From: Simmondsia chinensis
Taxonomy: Eukaryota; Streptophyta; Magnoliopsida; Caryophyllales; Simmondsiaceae
Length of the DNA stretch: 64,000 nucleotides
Assembly: GCA_018398585.1 (NCBI GenBank)
Contig: JAGTTD010000002.1
Location: 33,100,186 to 33,164,185 of the forward strand
Reading direction: 5' to 3'
The notes below the pieces were generated by a model, which was not told where the DNA came from, ran no database searches, and saw nothing but the letters and a program-made list of their open reading frames with translations. Within the stretch, counting starts at the first letter, position 1, and each line of letters starts with the position of its first letter. The position numbers and the translations under genes are program-made. This document shows, piece after piece, positions 62,235 to 64,000 of the stretch.

Positions 62235-63207
62235 TGTTGTATCCTAATTGCTAAGTCTATGACCTAAACCATGCCTAATAATGTATAGACTAGGCTTAAA
62301 ATGAGTTAAAATGAGAATCGCTATTAATAGGATTATTGCAAACTATAAAACGCAACACTTGATATTAATTCAAATTTGGACTTAGATGACATTGCCAATT
62401 ATACCCCTGCTCTATTACCTGCCGAAGCCTTGTACTACCACTGTCCTAATGTGTACTACACTGCCCGTTTGTACTACATATTACTGTTGGAGAAAAGCTT
62501 CCTTGAGAAGCTTTGCTTTGCTCATCTCATCAGTTTAGCATTGCTGCGTGTCACCCGCTAAAGCAGCCAAAGTGTTTTTGTTTGGAAAAATCTCGTCTGT
62601 TAGATTAAAGTAAAATAAACGGCGATGATGAGATCTTAAGGGTAGCACACAGATTGAGCTGGGGCCGGGGGGGGGGGGGGGAGGGGGGGGGGTATTTAAG
62701 CCGAGAAAAATTAGGGTTTGGAAGTATAGTTCATTTTTTACTGATTTCTTCCCCTTTTCTCTCTGCCTTTTTCTTCCTCGCATTCATACGATTGAAACCC
62801 TAACCCTAAATTAGACCTCTGAGCCACTTCCATTAAGGTTCCATCCTTGCAAGCCTAGATCCATGCAACATATTGCTACTGCAGAGGTATATTGTTGATT
62901 TATGGTTAGAAAGTTAGGTGACTTGGAATCCGGCGAACGAGTTTGTAACTTGAGTCATAAGTGCTGCATGTGTTAGATTCAAGTTGTAATCAGATATAAT
63001 TTTTAATAATCATTGATTAATAGTCAACATCTGTCTAGGAATAGGGAGCTAAGGATTAGGACAAGTTAAGGTTCGAACCTCATAAAATCTTGGTGTTTTT
63101 TGTGTTTTTCTTGCCTTAGTTTATGAGATCTTCAGTCTGTAAATTTATTTTTGTTTTGTGCCACTTGTAACGGTTTAATTTTAGTCATCTCACTAAAAAC
63201 TTTAACA
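62235..63207 (+). repeat. copia 3' LTR (973 bp)
   Basis: Matches the 5' LTR at both ends and through TATTATACCCCTGC-type and AGACCTCTGAGCCACTTCCA words. Contains a G-rich run (about 62664-62692) where the 5' LTR has GGGGGGTGGGG. Confidence 0.9.
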
Positions 63208-64000
63208 TGTTAAATTTGATATGGTGTACATTTTTGGAAAAACGTGTTAAATGATTTCAGTGAGGATAAGAAGGTGACAACTTTGCATCCAATTGTATTT
63301 CCTGCAAGACGAGCAACCAGTCGGAGAGATCCACAAATTTTGCCCATAGGGGGAACCTCCTATGTTCAAGTGAATGTGAGTCCCTATTAACAATTCTCGA
63401 AATAAGCAAGAGATAAGTAAATATAATAAAATACTTAATTTAGGGGGCAGATATATAGCAAATATGATATGGTGAGATAGACTTATAGAGTACATGGTCC
63501 TAGGCTAGCATAAGGACTTTGCTAGTATGCCATTAGCCTGGAAGACTTAGCATTGATATAGGTGGACTTGACTTAGGCTTGGAAAGCTTGCCTTTTAAAA
63601 GTTGGCCTGAGATGGACATTTATACATTAGAGAAGGGATGCGAGTTGTCAAGAATGAAACTGGCTTGGTTCCTTAATCGATAAGTGGCCTTGGCGCTACT
63701 CCTTGGTCAACAAGTGCCCTTTTCGATGCTCCTAGACTGAGACTTCATGCTTAGTAGTCGGATGAGCTACTAGATACTTGACAAAAGGGGCTCCATACTT
63801 GCCTAAAGTGGCAAACACCCTACCCACTAAAGGGGATGGCGAGCACATCACTCATCAATGGCATATGGTGAGTGATGTGGTTTTAGAAGTGTACTAAAAC
63901 CATCTACTCGTAAGCATACGAGCAAGTCGTAGCTGTGGCGGGTATATGGGTGTCACATCCATAAGGAATTGATGTAAAGTCGGATTTAATTATCAACAAC
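63208..64000. other. Terminal intergenic stretch, no gene seen
   Basis: No conserved coding sequence recognised on either strand. The open frames are short. Function unknown. Confidence 0.5.

Larger units (their letters stand above)
57533..63207 (+). mobile_element. Degenerate Ty1/copia LTR retrotransposon
   Basis: LTRs at 57533-59308 and 62235-63207 start TGTTGTATCCTAATT and end TTAACA. The primer-binding site TGATATCAGAGC (59311) is one base off the tRNA-iMet complement. A polypurine-like ACCAAGATGGAGAT precedes the 3' LTR. Flanking 5-mers GGTTA and TGTTA share four bases. Domain order gag, protease, integrase, then RNase H is copia. The reverse transcriptase core is deleted at about 61480-61530. 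Strong LTR divergence indicates an old, non-autonomous copy. Confidence 0.92.

Overview
The window is nuclear DNA of a flowering plant. It holds three intron-rich genes with plant orthologues (MLH3, a mitochondrial complex I B8 subunit, and a plant-specific DUF3741/DUF4378 protein). It is AT-rich, and its introns and intergenic DNA are packed with plant transposon classes: copia, LINE, hAT, PIF/Harbinger, Mutator-like, SINE and SMART. The species cannot be fixed from the sequence. Nothing looks grass-like, and a dicot or magnoliid is my guess.

Layout. 1-4.0 kb: an LTR-like fragment, a 5S-headed SINE, and a LINE with an ORF1 remnant (RRM plus DUF4283) bounded by an 11-bp target-site duplication (TSD). 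4.1-28.3 kb (+): MLH3, for which I could assemble 26 coding exons (4002 nt, 1333 codons plus stop) with consistent splice phases. Its introns carry PIF/Harbinger-, hAT-, Mutator- and SINE-type insertions. 28.7-36.6 kb: transposon nests, including a complete but inactivated hAT element with a perfect 8-bp TSD, fold-back elements, and a 293-bp SMART mini-LTR element inserted in a long hairpin. 37.6-42.5 kb (+): the NDUFA2/B8 gene (98 aa) with a 5'UTR intron. 42.8-47.2 kb: SINEs and LINE debris. 47.3-54.3 kb (-): the DUF3741/DUF4378 gene (five coding exons, 865 aa) and its upstream leader. 54.5-57.5 kb: a 5S-headed SINE, then AT-rich DNA without genes. 57.5-63.2 kb: a decayed copia element that has lost its reverse transcriptase core.

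The most unusual signal is a SINE family with about 17 copies in 64 kb. Its 3' body ends in TTG repeats (read as CAA repeats on the other strand) and resembles the TS/Au-type plant SINE 3' region. In four copies the head is not tRNA-like but a clear derivative of 5S ribosomal RNA, with the internal promoter region still readable. Other copies start at the body boundary or carry an unrelated head, so the family looks modular.

The three genes are functionally unrelated (meiotic/mismatch repair, respiration, and a probable cytoskeletal or growth-related family). All exon structures come from reading splice sites and recalled family conservation, not from transcripts or searches.
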